A stretch of DNA of 23,672 nucleotides from CAVPLU01 sp050012535 (GTDB taxonomy: Archaea > Thermoproteota > Bathyarchaeia > 40CM-2-53-6). The DNA is taken from contig JBEKGZ010000013.1 in assembly GCA_050012535.1 (NCBI GenBank), positions 1-23,672 of the forward strand. Reading direction: 5' to 3'. The position numbers and the translations under genes are program-made. Positions 15,118 through 22,560 of this stretch are shown here, in pieces (position 1 is the stretch's first letter; the number at the start of each line of letters is the position of its first letter). The notes under the pieces were generated by a model. That model saw only the letters and a list, made by a program, of their open reading frames with translations. It was not told the origin of the DNA and made no database searches.

Positions 15118-15780
15118 TTATTGGGCGATTGCGTCTGTCGATTGCACGGTTGAGATGGTCCCGGTCTTCCACGGCAGGGATAGTTGCATTTCTCCCCTGA
15201 AGTTCTTGACAGTGGCGTCGCGGATGACTACTGTGTCATTCTTCTCGATCGTGTCGATCTGTCTGTTCCATAGGGGCAGGCGGATCTCTCCTGTCCCGTC
15301 GGAGAGGGTTGCGATGCAAACTGCGAGCGGTGAACCGTTTCTTGATTCTACCGCTCTTACTTCCGATTTCTGTGTGACCCTAGCTTTCAAGCTCACATGC
15401 TTCAAGCCGTACTGAAGATCGCGAATCCTTCTTTCAGATTCAGTTTGATCATCCAGAGTAGACTGGGAGCGCGGATTCTGTAGCAGTCGTTTGAACTCTG
15501 GAGGTACGTCTCGGAGTTTTTCCAGCGAAGTCTCTGATACTGAGGCCTGTGCGACGGATCGGTCGTCGTGCGAGAACATGAAACGACAGCTATTCTCTCG
15601 GCGCTCCCGCAGTTCTATCGACAAAGGTCCGCATGATGACTCTTTGCTACCTTTCGCTCTCACCAAGGCATTGTGCAAGTCGATAGGCTCTAGACCGTAC
15701 TTCCTTGCAAGCATGAGCAAGTAGACAAGATCGCGGTCAGAGCCGCGCCCGCTTGTGAGTTTTCTCATCGCTACTGGCAT
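15118..15780 (-). CDS. RPA/SSB-like OB-fold nucleic-acid-binding protein
   Basis: A 220-residue protein from ATG 15780, 14 bases after the helicase stop. Residues about 15-45 form a helical unit (DRDLVYLLMLARKYGLEP..LHNALVRA). Residues about 130-210 are an OB fold of the archaeal RPA type: VSLKARVTQKSEVR, then a loop, CIATLSDGTGEIRLPLWN, then TIEKNDTVVIRDATVKNFRGEMQLSL. The D-x-T-G-x-I-x-x-x-x-W strand is typical of single-strand DNA-binding OB folds. It is shorter than multi-OB replication protein A and lacks its zinc finger, so it may be an accessory or RNA-binding member. Neighbours (helicase upstream, RS-tail protein downstream) fit a nucleic-acid-handling operon. Confidence 0.8.
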   Translation of the reverse strand: MPVAMRKLTSGRGSDRDLVYLLMLARKYGLEPIDLHNALVRAKGSKESSCGPLSIELRERRENSCRFMFSHDDRSVAQASVSETSLEKLRDVPPEFKRLLQNPRSQSTLDDQTESERRIRDLQYGLKHVSLKARVTQKSEVRAVESRNGSPLAVCIATLSDGTGEIRLPLWNRQIDTIEKNDTVVIRDATVKNFRGEMQLSLPWKTGTISTVQSTDAIAQ

Positions 15781-15794
15781 GTGAACCCCGCCTC

Positions 15795-17072
15795 TCAGGG
15801 TCGGAGGTCCGCTATAGACGCTCCGCTTTGCCCCCGTAAGCCGCGAAGGGGCGGGTCCCGACTGTGCCTGGCATGTCTATACGGTGTTCTGTTGAACCTG
15901 GGGCGAGCCTCCTCGTGAAACCTCTCCTGCCTTTCATGTCTCGGAGTGTAGGTGCTACGTTCGAGCCTGCCGATCTCAAGGCGTTCAATCTTGTAGTCCG
16001 CCATAGTCTCTATTGCCCTGAAGTCGGCGCTTTGGTCTCCGGAAACGATTGTCACCGCCGTCCCGGTCTTGCCAGCCCTTCCTGTTCTGCCGATTCTGTG
16101 GAAGTAGGTGAGGGGGTCCTCAGGGACATCATAGTTGATGATGTGTGTGACTCCGTCGATGTCTAGGCCTCTTCCAGCCAAGTCAGTGGCAACCAATATG
16201 CGGGTGTGACCGCTTCGAAAGTCCTCCATTGCTCGGTCGCGTTGATTCTGGGATAGGTCGCCGTTTATCGCTGTGGCATTCTCATGTCTTCTTCTAAGCG
16301 ACTCGTTAAGCCAAAATGTCGTACGCTTGGTCCTGCAGAACACTATGGCCCGCTGCACATTCTTGTCATGTAATATCTTCAGAAGTGCGTCGAGTTTTGT
16401 ATCGTGGTCTGCTTGGCAGAAGTACTGTTTGATTTCTTTGACGTTGAGATCCTCTGATTCGATTAGAACTTCGCGCGGTTTCTTCATGTATCTGCGAGCG
16501 AGTTTGCGCACTTCATCGGGCATAGTTGCAGAGAAGAACGCGATCTGGCGTCTTCCGCTCTGTTGCAGAATACGCTCAACGTCATCTATGAAGCCCATGT
16601 CGAGCATTCTGTCGGCCTCGTCAAGCACGACGCATTGAACGTCTTTCAGATGCAGGGATCCGCGTTCAAGATGGTCGAGGATACGGCCTGGTGTTCCGAC
16701 AATGATTTGTGGGCAGTCCTCCAGAGCATCGATCTGTGCGTGGATTGACTGGCCGCCGTATATTGCTAGGGCGTGCTTGCGTGTGTTCTTTGCGTATGAG
16801 GTGATGTCGTCGGCGACTTGCATCGCAAGTTCGCGTGTCGGGACGAGCACCAACGCTTGAATGTTCAAATTCTTCTCATCGACGATCTCCAAGATTGGTA
16901 TGCCAAACGCGGCGGTCTTTCCAGTGCCTGTGTGAGCTTGACCGATAACATCGCTTCCGCTCCAGAGAAGCGGAATGATTGCTTCCTGGATGGGAAATGG
17001 AACGTCGAATCCGAGCGCTTTGACAGCGCTTAATATCTCTGGGCTTAGGCCCAGTTCTTCGAAACTACTCAT
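15795..17072 (-). CDS. DEAD-box ATP-dependent RNA helicase with basic tail
   Basis: A 425-residue helicase with all main motifs in order: the Q motif before AIIPLLWSG, AHTGTGKT (46-53), PTREL, TPGR, DEAD (151-154), SAT (181-183), then in the second RecA lobe RAIVFCRTKRT, VATDLAGRGLDI and HRIGRTGR. It unwinds short RNA duplexes in an ATP-dependent way, likely in ribosome assembly or mRNA handling. About 50 residues after the core are rich in Arg, His and Glu (YTPRHERQERF..), an RNA-binding tail as in cold-shock DEAD proteins. The ATG at 17070-17072 is set by AAGGAGA eight bases upstream. A perfect hairpin abuts that site in the leader. First gene of a leftward operon. Confidence 0.95.
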   Translation of the reverse strand: MSSFEELGLSPEILSAVKALGFDVPFPIQEAIIPLLWSGSDVIGQAHTGTGKTAAFGIPILEIVDEKNLNIQALVLVPTRELAMQVADDITSYAKNTRKHALAIYGGQSIHAQIDALEDCPQIIVGTPGRILDHLERGSLHLKDVQCVVLDEADRMLDMGFIDDVERILQQSGRRQIAFFSATMPDEVRKLARRYMKKPREVLIESEDLNVKEIKQYFCQADHDTKLDALLKILHDKNVQRAIVFCRTKRTTFWLNESLRRRHENATAINGDLSQNQRDRAMEDFRSGHTRILVATDLAGRGLDIDGVTHIINYDVPEDPLTYFHRIGRTGRAGKTGTAVTIVSGDQSADFRAIETMADYKIERLEIGRLERSTYTPRHERQERFHEEARPRFNRTPYRHARHSRDPPLRGLRGQSGASIADLRP

Positions 17073-17080
17073 TTTCTGTT

Positions 17081-17102
17081 TCTCCTTAGCCTCAGCGGCT
17101 AA
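17081..17102 (-). promoter_or_regulatory. Leader hairpin abutting the ribosome binding site of the DEAD-box gene
   Basis: On the minus strand TTAGCC-GCTGA-GGCTAA (17102 down to 17086) is a perfect 6-bp stem with a five-base loop. The 3' arm runs into AAGGAGA (17087-17081), so folding would hinder ribosome access. Candidate control element. Confidence 0.4.
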
Positions 17103-17172
17103 CCCGGTAGGTCCGTGATAATCGCCGAAAACTCGATCCGCTATTCTGTCAGACTATGAGCAGTTACGCGAA

Positions 17173-17292
17173 TTAGGATTCGGTTCTCTCAGACTTCCAC
17201 GATATTGCTGCTTTGGCTTTTCGTTCATCTCGGAAGAGCTCTAGGTCTCGTGGATGTCCACGCAGCTGTGAGCGCTTCTCCTGCACGCACAT
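17173..17292 (-). CDS. Possible 39-residue basic protein
   Basis: A short frame from ATG 17290-17292 to TAA 17173-17175. The translation is strongly charged and helical in look (GHPRDLELFRDERKAKAAIS), unlike a random frame. A TATA-like CCTATACCAG lies about 25-30 bases before the ATG on this strand, right for a leaderless transcript. No family recognised and no ribosome binding site. It would lie about 100 bases ahead of the helicase gene in the same direction. Confidence 0.3.
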   Translation of the reverse strand: MCVQEKRSQLRGHPRDLELFRDERKAKAAISWKSERTES

Positions 17293-17435
17293 GGCCGCCT
17301 CAGGTAAAAAGCTACTGGTATAGGACAAACAGCAGAATTGGGTTCTCAAGCTGGAAAATGGGCTAGGTTATTGGTCAGATGCGCCTAGACGCAGGAAGAT
17401 TCATCCCCTCCTAACCTCTCTTTTTGCATTGGAGA
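17293..17435. other. Intergenic region before deoC
   Basis: The helicase-to-deoC gap (17073-17435) is about 360 bases. Apart from the leader hairpin and the possible 39-residue gene, I see no RNA gene or repeat here. Confidence 0.3.
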
Positions 17436-18362
17436 ATGAACGTGAGAATTCCCGCCCAGTCGCTTCGCGAAGTCGCCGAGCGCCTCGACGAGGAACACAT
17501 GGCTAGCCTGATCGATCACACAGAGCTAAAGCCCCACGTCCTCAGGAAGAAGATCAGATCGCTGTGCGATGAGGCTGATGCTCACAGCTTCGCGACCGTC
17601 TGCATAAACTCATGGTGGGTACGCGAAGCATCACAATATCTGAAATCTAAATCGAGTCGAGTGGGCGTCGCAAGCGTTGTGGGTTTTCCGCTTGGTCAAA
17701 TGTCGACTGAGTCAAAGGCCTTTGAGACATCAGACGCGATCGCAAACGGAGCGACCGAAATCGACATGGTGATCAATGTAGGAGCCGTTCGAGATATGAC
17801 GGCATCCTCGGGAGAAGAAAACTGCAAGATGCGTGGGCTCATCAGCGACGACATCGGAGCCGTGGTTAAGAAGGCGGACGGAGCGCCAGTGAAAGTCATC
17901 CTTGAGACCGGGTACCTCACAGACGAAGAGATTGTAGAGGCCTGTCGCATTTCCGAGGAAGCAGGCGCAGCTTTTGTCAAAACCTCTACTGGATTTGGAC
18001 CGATGGGCGCCTACCCCGTACACTTGAAGCTGATGCGTGACACGGTCAGCGACAGACTCGGGGTGAAGGCAGCAGGGGGTGTAACCAACTTCTTAGAAGC
18101 GATCAGAAGCATATACGCCGCAGCGAACTCGCCAAGTCTTCTCCGGTCGGACAAATTCCGGATCGGTACTAGCAACGGAATCAACATAGTCAACTCGCTG
18201 AACTGGGCGAGGTATGATGGTTCTTGGTTTGTGGAAGAAGTTCCCTGCAAGATTTGCCCGAGCAACTATGTTTCCAAACAGCCGTTCGAAGTCCAGAGCG
18301 CGTACGTGAAGAAGTGCAGGACTTGCCCTGACAATGCGTACAGAAAATTCAGGGACTTCTAA
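17436..18362 (+). CDS. deoC: Deoxyribose-phosphate aldolase with C-terminal four-cysteine extension
   Basis: A 308-residue protein from ATG 17436 (TTG 17424 is also in frame). Residues about 20-250 are the DeoC TIM barrel: LIDHTELKPH, VGVASVVGFPLGQ, ATEIDMVINVGAV (Asp110), VKVILETGYL, FVKTSTGF with the Schiff-base Lys182, and KAAGG with Lys211. It splits 2-deoxyribose-5-phosphate into acetaldehyde and glyceraldehyde-3-phosphate. Usual length is 220-260, so residues about 255-308 are extra: CKIC (271-274) and CRTC (294-297) are spaced like a zinc knuckle or rubredoxin-like site. An AOR gene starts 17 bases downstream, so an operon disposing of the aldehyde product is likely. A role in synthesis of other sugars is also possible. 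Confidence 0.9.
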   Translation: MNVRIPAQSLREVAERLDEEHMASLIDHTELKPHVLRKKIRSLCDEADAHSFATVCINSWWVREASQYLKSKSSRVGVASVVGFPLGQMSTESKAFETSDAIANGATEIDMVINVGAVRDMTASSGEENCKMRGLISDDIGAVVKKADGAPVKVILETGYLTDEEIVEACRISEEAGAAFVKTSTGFGPMGAYPVHLKLMRDTVSDRLGVKAAGGVTNFLEAIRSIYAAANSPSLLRSDKFRIGTSNGINIVNSLNWARYDGSWFVEEVPCKICPSNYVSKQPFEVQSAYVKKCRTCPDNAYRKFRDF

Positions 18363-18379
18363 AGGAAGGCGATCGAATC

Positions 18380-20197
18380 TTGTACGGATGGATGGGAAGA
18401 ATTCTCAGAATAGACCTCAGCAACAAGAAGATCTCTTCACAACCTCTGACAAGCGAACAAGCAGAGCTCTTCCTAGGCGGACGAGGCCTCGGTGCGGAGA
18501 TACTATTTCGCGAACTCCCACGAGGGATCAACTCGCTCTCACCGGAAAACAAGCTAATCTTTGCAACAGGCCCGTTGACCGGGACTGGTGCGCCCACGTC
18601 TGGTCGCTATTCAGTTACAACGAGATCTCCCCTTACCGGAACGATCTTTGACTCCAACTCAGGCGGGCACTTCGGAGTTCAGCTCAAACGCAGTGGCTGG
18701 GATGCCGTGGTACTCGAAGGCAGAGCAGAAGGGTCGAGCTACATATGGATCCACGACGACATCACAGAGATTCGGAATGCCGATCACATCTGGGGACTCA
18801 GCACCCACGCAACAGAAGACGTAGTCAAGTCCGAGACCGACAAAGATGTCAGGGTAGCGTGCATCGGGCCAGCGGGCGAGCGACAAGTTCTGATCAGTTC
18901 CATAATCAATGACAAGCATAGGGCGGCCGGCAGAGGTGGCGTTGGAGCTGTCATGGGCTCAAAGAATCTCAAGGCAATCGCCGTCCTCGGAAATCGTGAA
19001 CCAAAAATTGCGGACAGAGAGAAATTCACTGTCGCGGCGCGAACCAGTCTCGAAGCCATTTCCAAGAATCCTGTTACGAAGGATTCGCTGCCGAACTATG
19101 GCACCACAGTGCTCGTGAACATAATGAATGAGATCGGAGCGCTTCCAACATTCAACTTTCGGAGAGGTTACTATGAAGACGCCGACGCAATTTCCGGAGA
19201 GACCATCAGAGAACGATTACTAGAGAAGAGAGTCGCGTGCGATGCTTGTACGATTGCCTGTGGAAGGGCAACGAAGATTCCCGAAAGTGATAGGCAGGGT
19301 GAAGGGCCGGAATATGAAACGGTTTGGGCTTTCGGCGCTGCCTGTGGCGTGTGCGACCTAGAAGGCATCGCAGAAGCAAACTACCTTTGCAACGAGTACG
19401 GGCTCGACACGATCTCAACCGGCAGCACAATTGCATGTGCGATGGAACTCTCCGCCGCAGGTCATCTTCCAGACGGTCCCAAGTTCGGGGACGCCGAGGC
19501 CATGGTGAATTGTGTCAGACTAATTAATGAGCGATCAGGGATCGGGAACGAGCTCAGTGAAGGCTCCCTCAGGTTCGCTCGAAGACACGGGCACCCAGAG
19601 TGCTCAATGAGTGTCAAAGGTCTTGAGATACCCGGCTATGATCCTCGAGGCGTTCAGGGAATGGGATTGGCGTTCGCCACTTCGAACAGAGGAGCATGTC
19701 ACCTTCGTGCATACATGACCTCCACGGAAGTTCTAGGACATCCATGCCTTATCGACCGATTCAAGACAGACGGAAAAGCCAGCCTCACAATACTCCTTCA
19801 GAATATCTCAGCCGCAACGGACTCGATGGTTCTTTGTCGTTTCTCACAGTTCGCTATGAATCCGGATCACTATTCACAGCTACTTCAGACTGCCACGGGC
19901 ATGCACTTCACAGCGACAGACCTGATCAGTATCGGCGAAAGAATCTACAACCTTGAACGTGTCTTCAATGCGAGAAATGGCTTCAGCCGAAAGGACGATT
20001 CACTTCCAGTGAGGCTCTTGGAGACGCCTTTGCCGGAGGGGCATTCGAAGAACACACTCGTTGCACTAGATCCTATGCTTGACGACTACTATAGGCTCAG
20101 AGGATGGACACCGGATGGTATACCAACCATGAGTACTCTCTCAGAGGTTAAACTAGGATACGCATCGAAGCATATCGTGGAGAATTGCGCGATCTAG
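18380..20197 (+). CDS. aor: Aldehyde:ferredoxin oxidoreductase (tungsten-type)
   Basis: A 605-residue AOR of standard length. The TTG start at 18380 is set by GGAAGGCGATC just upstream and by the family's usual opening, YGWMGRILRIDLS. FLGGRGLGAE, TGPLTGTGAPTSGRYS and GGHFGVQLKRSGWDAVVLEG form the pterin-binding domain; AAGRGGVGAVMGSKNLKAI follows. Cys287, Cys290 and Cys294 (CDACTIAC, normal CxxCxxxC) plus Cys486 ligate the [4Fe-4S] cluster; GPEYETVWAFGAACGV and YGLDTISTGST are conserved. It oxidises aldehydes to acids while reducing ferredoxin. The neighbour DeoC makes acetaldehyde and glyceraldehyde-3-phosphate, either of which could be the substrate, the latter as in GAPOR. That pairing is inference. 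Confidence 0.92.
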   Translation: MYGWMGRILRIDLSNKKISSQPLTSEQAELFLGGRGLGAEILFRELPRGINSLSPENKLIFATGPLTGTGAPTSGRYSVTTRSPLTGTIFDSNSGGHFGVQLKRSGWDAVVLEGRAEGSSYIWIHDDITEIRNADHIWGLSTHATEDVVKSETDKDVRVACIGPAGERQVLISSIINDKHRAAGRGGVGAVMGSKNLKAIAVLGNREPKIADREKFTVAARTSLEAISKNPVTKDSLPNYGTTVLVNIMNEIGALPTFNFRRGYYEDADAISGETIRERLLEKRVACDACTIACGRATKIPESDRQGEGPEYETVWAFGAACGVCDLEGIAEANYLCNEYGLDTISTGSTIACAMELSAAGHLPDGPKFGDAEAMVNCVRLINERSGIGNELSEGSLRFARRHGHPECSMSVKGLEIPGYDPRGVQGMGLAFATSNRGACHLRAYMTSTEVLGHPCLIDRFKTDGKASLTILLQNISAATDSMVLCRFSQFAMNPDHYSQLLQTATGMHFTATDLISIGERIYNLERVFNARNGFSRKDDSLPVRLLETPLPEGHSKNTLVALDPMLDDYYRLRGWTPDGIPTMSTLSEVKLGYASKHIVENCAI

Positions 20198-20281
20198 CTT
20201 AAAGATCACGATCATGAGTTGAGAACCCGTGGGGGAGAAGAAGATCCTTCGGCGAGAGAGAGAGCCTGACGAGGGTTTCGA

Positions 20282-20431
20282 TTGGCTAGAGACATAGTAT
20301 GTAACATGGAAGTAGAGGAAAGGACGGCGAAGTGGAAGTCTGAATACAAGGCGAAGACCTACTACTTCTGTTCGTCCATTTGCAAACAGCAGTTTGAAAG
20401 AAACCCTGAGAAATTCGTCAAGCCGGCGTAG
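20282..20431 (+). CDS. YHS domain metal-binding mini-protein
   Basis: A 49-residue gene from TTG 20282 to TAG 20429-20431. The frame reads DIVCNMEVEERTAKW, then KTYYFCSSICKQQFERNP and a short tail, a complete YHS domain (usual D-P-V-C-x-M ... Y-x-F-C-S-x-x-C-x-x-x-F). The cysteines in CNM and CSSIC are the likely metal ligands. ATG 20306 would delete the first Cys, so the TTG is preferred; GAGGG lies about seven bases before it. YHS domains occur in copper and heavy-metal ATPases and in stand-alone metal carriers. It follows the AOR gene by 84 bases on the same strand and meets the next gene tail to tail. Role here unknown. Confidence 0.85.
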   Translation: MARDIVCNMEVEERTAKWKSEYKAKTYYFCSSICKQQFERNPEKFVKPA

Positions 20432-20444
20432 ACTCGTAGGTCAG

Positions 20445-21131
20445 CTAGGTCCTCTTGGGCAGATCATTCATGAACTGTTTCATATACTGAATTGCTAAGC
20501 GAGGGCTCGACAGGACGGGTACATGCATCTCACCAGGTTTCATCGTGTCCAGAACTCTTGCCATCGACGCTTGAGCCAGCACTATTACGTCAGTTTTTGC
20601 ATCGAGTTCACGCAAGCATTGGCTGACTACGCGATCATGAGTCGATGTGTCACCGCTAATAACGGCCTCAAACGCGCCCTCACAGAGCTTGGACGTGATC
20701 GTATGCTTTTCCTTAGTTAGTGCCGCTTTTCGTTCGATCAGTTCTGCCGTGGGTTTGAGGGTTGTCGCAAGAGTTGCGGCGACTCCGATCCGTGCACCTG
20801 TCTGGACTGCTTTCTCAGCCATTGGTTCATCAACACGAATCACTGGAATCCCGACCATAAGACGAGCTGCCTCAACGCATGGTCCCATCGAAGAACAAGT
20901 AACCAAAACGGCATCGGCGCCAGCCTCTTCGGCTCCACGCAAATAGCTAGCGAGACGTCTGTACGTGGCGGGACTAGGCGCGCCTTCTCGAATCGTATTC
21001 TTCAGCAGGCTTTCGTCAACGATATGATAGATCTCAACGTTCGGCATCAGTTCTTTACAAAGTTGCTGAAAGGTGCTTGTCAGTCCGGCCACCGTGTGAA
21101 GCACTCCTAGCTTCTTCTTACTGATCGCCAT
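20445..21131 (-). CDS. Asp/Glu/hydantoin racemase-fold protein lacking the second catalytic Cys
   Basis: A 228-residue protein of the aspartate/glutamate racemase superfamily. LGVLHTVAGLTSTF opens the first lobe and VLVTCSSMGP holds the first catalytic cysteine (Cys79). The mirror position in the second lobe, usually a G-C-T/A-x-M motif, reads LAQASMARV (185-193), with no cysteine. Two-base racemisation needs both thiols, so this is probably not a classical racemase; single-cysteine members act as decarboxylases, isomerases or others. The related arylmalonate decarboxylase keeps the other cysteine, so it is not a close model. The gene is divergent from the radical SAM gene by 119 bases. Start ATG 21129-21131. 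Confidence 0.85.
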   Translation of the reverse strand: MAISKKKLGVLHTVAGLTSTFQQLCKELMPNVEIYHIVDESLLKNTIREGAPSPATYRRLASYLRGAEEAGADAVLVTCSSMGPCVEAARLMVGIPVIRVDEPMAEKAVQTGARIGVAATLATTLKPTAELIERKAALTKEKHTITSKLCEGAFEAVISGDTSTHDRVVSQCLRELDAKTDVIVLAQASMARVLDTMKPGEMHVPVLSSPRLAIQYMKQFMNDLPKRT

Positions 21132-21250
21132 ACCTCGTGCAATCCTCAGCTAGTCAATCCAAGGCATCTTCCAATAATCGTTTCCGTGACAGTCAAATGC
21201 CAGGCCGCTGAAGGAGGCTTCCTGCACAAAGATGCTGAGAGAGGTTCGCA

Positions 21251-22375
21251 GTGCACTTTTACGTGACATTGACCAACAAATGCAACATGCAGTGCAGGTA
21301 CTGCTACGGGAAGGCCTGCGAAGATTTCGGGAGTAATTTTCGCGACCTCGCGATCGACTACTCGTTGCCCAGCTCCATAGCATACGATACAGAAACACTG
21401 CGGAAATTCATGCAAAGAGACCGAGAACCGGCCGTCGTATTCTACGGTGGCGAACCGCTGCTTCAGATGGACAAACTGAGAGAAATCATGGATCAGTTGA
21501 CCGACTGTTCATTCATGATTCAGACCAATGGGCTCCTGCTCGGCAAGCTGGAACCTGAGTATGTCAACAAGTTCTCGACAATTCTCGTCTCAGTTGATGG
21601 CGACGAGGCGTTAACGGATTACTACAGGGGAAAAGGAACCTACCGCAACGTTGCGAAGAACGTTCTGAAAATCCGCGAGAACGGTTTCAAGGGAGAGATT
21701 GTCGCGCGGATGACGGTCGGAGAGGAGACCGATATCGACCGCCAAGTCCTTGCCTTGATTCAGAGCAGCGATCTGCCGGTGTCGTCAGTTCACTGGCAAC
21801 TTGACGCACTGTTTTGGCAGAATGATTTCCCAAAACGGAACTTCGCTCAATGGACTACAGACAGTTACAACCCCCGTCTGAGGAAGCTCATTCGCGCTTG
21901 GGTGGACCACATGAAGAAGAACGGTGAGGTCTTGAGACTCTACCCGCTTGTAGGCGTCATGCACTCTCTCCTAATGAATGAATCGAGCCCGCTCCGGTGC
22001 GGTGCTGGATGGATCATGTTCAACATTCAAACGGATGGAAACATAACCCCATGCCCAGTAATGGCAGGTATGAAAGACTTCTATTTGGGCAACATCCGAG
22101 GAACTTCTGCCGAGAGTCTAAGAGATGCCGTGTTTGTGTCAGAACCCTGCCCCGGGTGCGAGATCTATCAAATCTGTGGAGGACGGTGCCTCTACGCGAA
22201 CGCCACCAAGCTCTGGGGGGACGAAGGATTCAACCAAGTCTGTGGCACGGTCAGGAATATGATGGGCTCCTTGTATGATGCGCTCCCTCAAGTCAGAGCT
22301 CTAATAGCCAAGGGAAGGATCCGTATAGAGCACTTCGAGTACCCTCGATACAACAGCTGCGAAATAATCCCCTAG
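21251..22375 (+). CDS. Radical SAM/SPASM peptide-modifying enzyme, AF1577-like family
   Basis: A 374-residue enzyme from GTG 21251, behind GAGAGGTT. CNMQCRYC (Cys11, 15, 18) at the start binds the SAM-cleaving [4Fe-4S] cluster, and VVFYGGEPLL is the SAM-binding GGE motif; VSVDG follows in the barrel. The C-terminal SPASM/twitch region carries Cys250, 268, 300, 303, 309, 313 and 331 (CGAGW, PCPVM, CPGC, ICGGRC, QVCG), enough for two auxiliary clusters. From memory this is the archaeal AF1577-type family described as putative peptide-modifying enzymes. Substrates are not known to me. The next same-strand gene encodes a Tyr-rich low-complexity protein, a possible target (see findings). Product class is probable; substrate is inference. 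Confidence 0.88.
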   Translation: MHFYVTLTNKCNMQCRYCYGKACEDFGSNFRDLAIDYSLPSSIAYDTETLRKFMQRDREPAVVFYGGEPLLQMDKLREIMDQLTDCSFMIQTNGLLLGKLEPEYVNKFSTILVSVDGDEALTDYYRGKGTYRNVAKNVLKIRENGFKGEIVARMTVGEETDIDRQVLALIQSSDLPVSSVHWQLDALFWQNDFPKRNFAQWTTDSYNPRLRKLIRAWVDHMKKNGEVLRLYPLVGVMHSLLMNESSPLRCGAGWIMFNIQTDGNITPCPVMAGMKDFYLGNIRGTSAESLRDAVFVSEPCPGCEIYQICGGRCLYANATKLWGDEGFNQVCGTVRNMMGSLYDALPQVRALIAKGRIRIEHFEYPRYNSCEIIP

Positions 22376-22515
22376 CCTTTTACGAACCTCAGATTCTAGA
22401 AGGACCACAATCAGTCAGGAGGATATTCCTCACCCAATCGACATGTACAATCCCTTGCGAAACTCAAAACTTCCCAAGGAGGAGTTTGTCATGGTTAGTG
22501 GAATACGACGCGCAA

Positions 22516-22525
22516 GGTTTATTCG
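22516..22525 (+). promoter_or_regulatory. Candidate TATA element of the Tyr-rich protein gene
   Basis: GGTTTATTCG is about 40 bases before ATG 22561. With a start near 22545 it leaves a short leader holding GAAGTGAATC (22549-22558), which resembles the archaeal GGTGATC ribosome site. This suggests the gene can be transcribed apart from the radical SAM gene. Confidence 0.35.
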
Positions 22526-22560
22526 GGCTGCTCCGGTCTTTCTTGCAGAAGTGAATCAGA

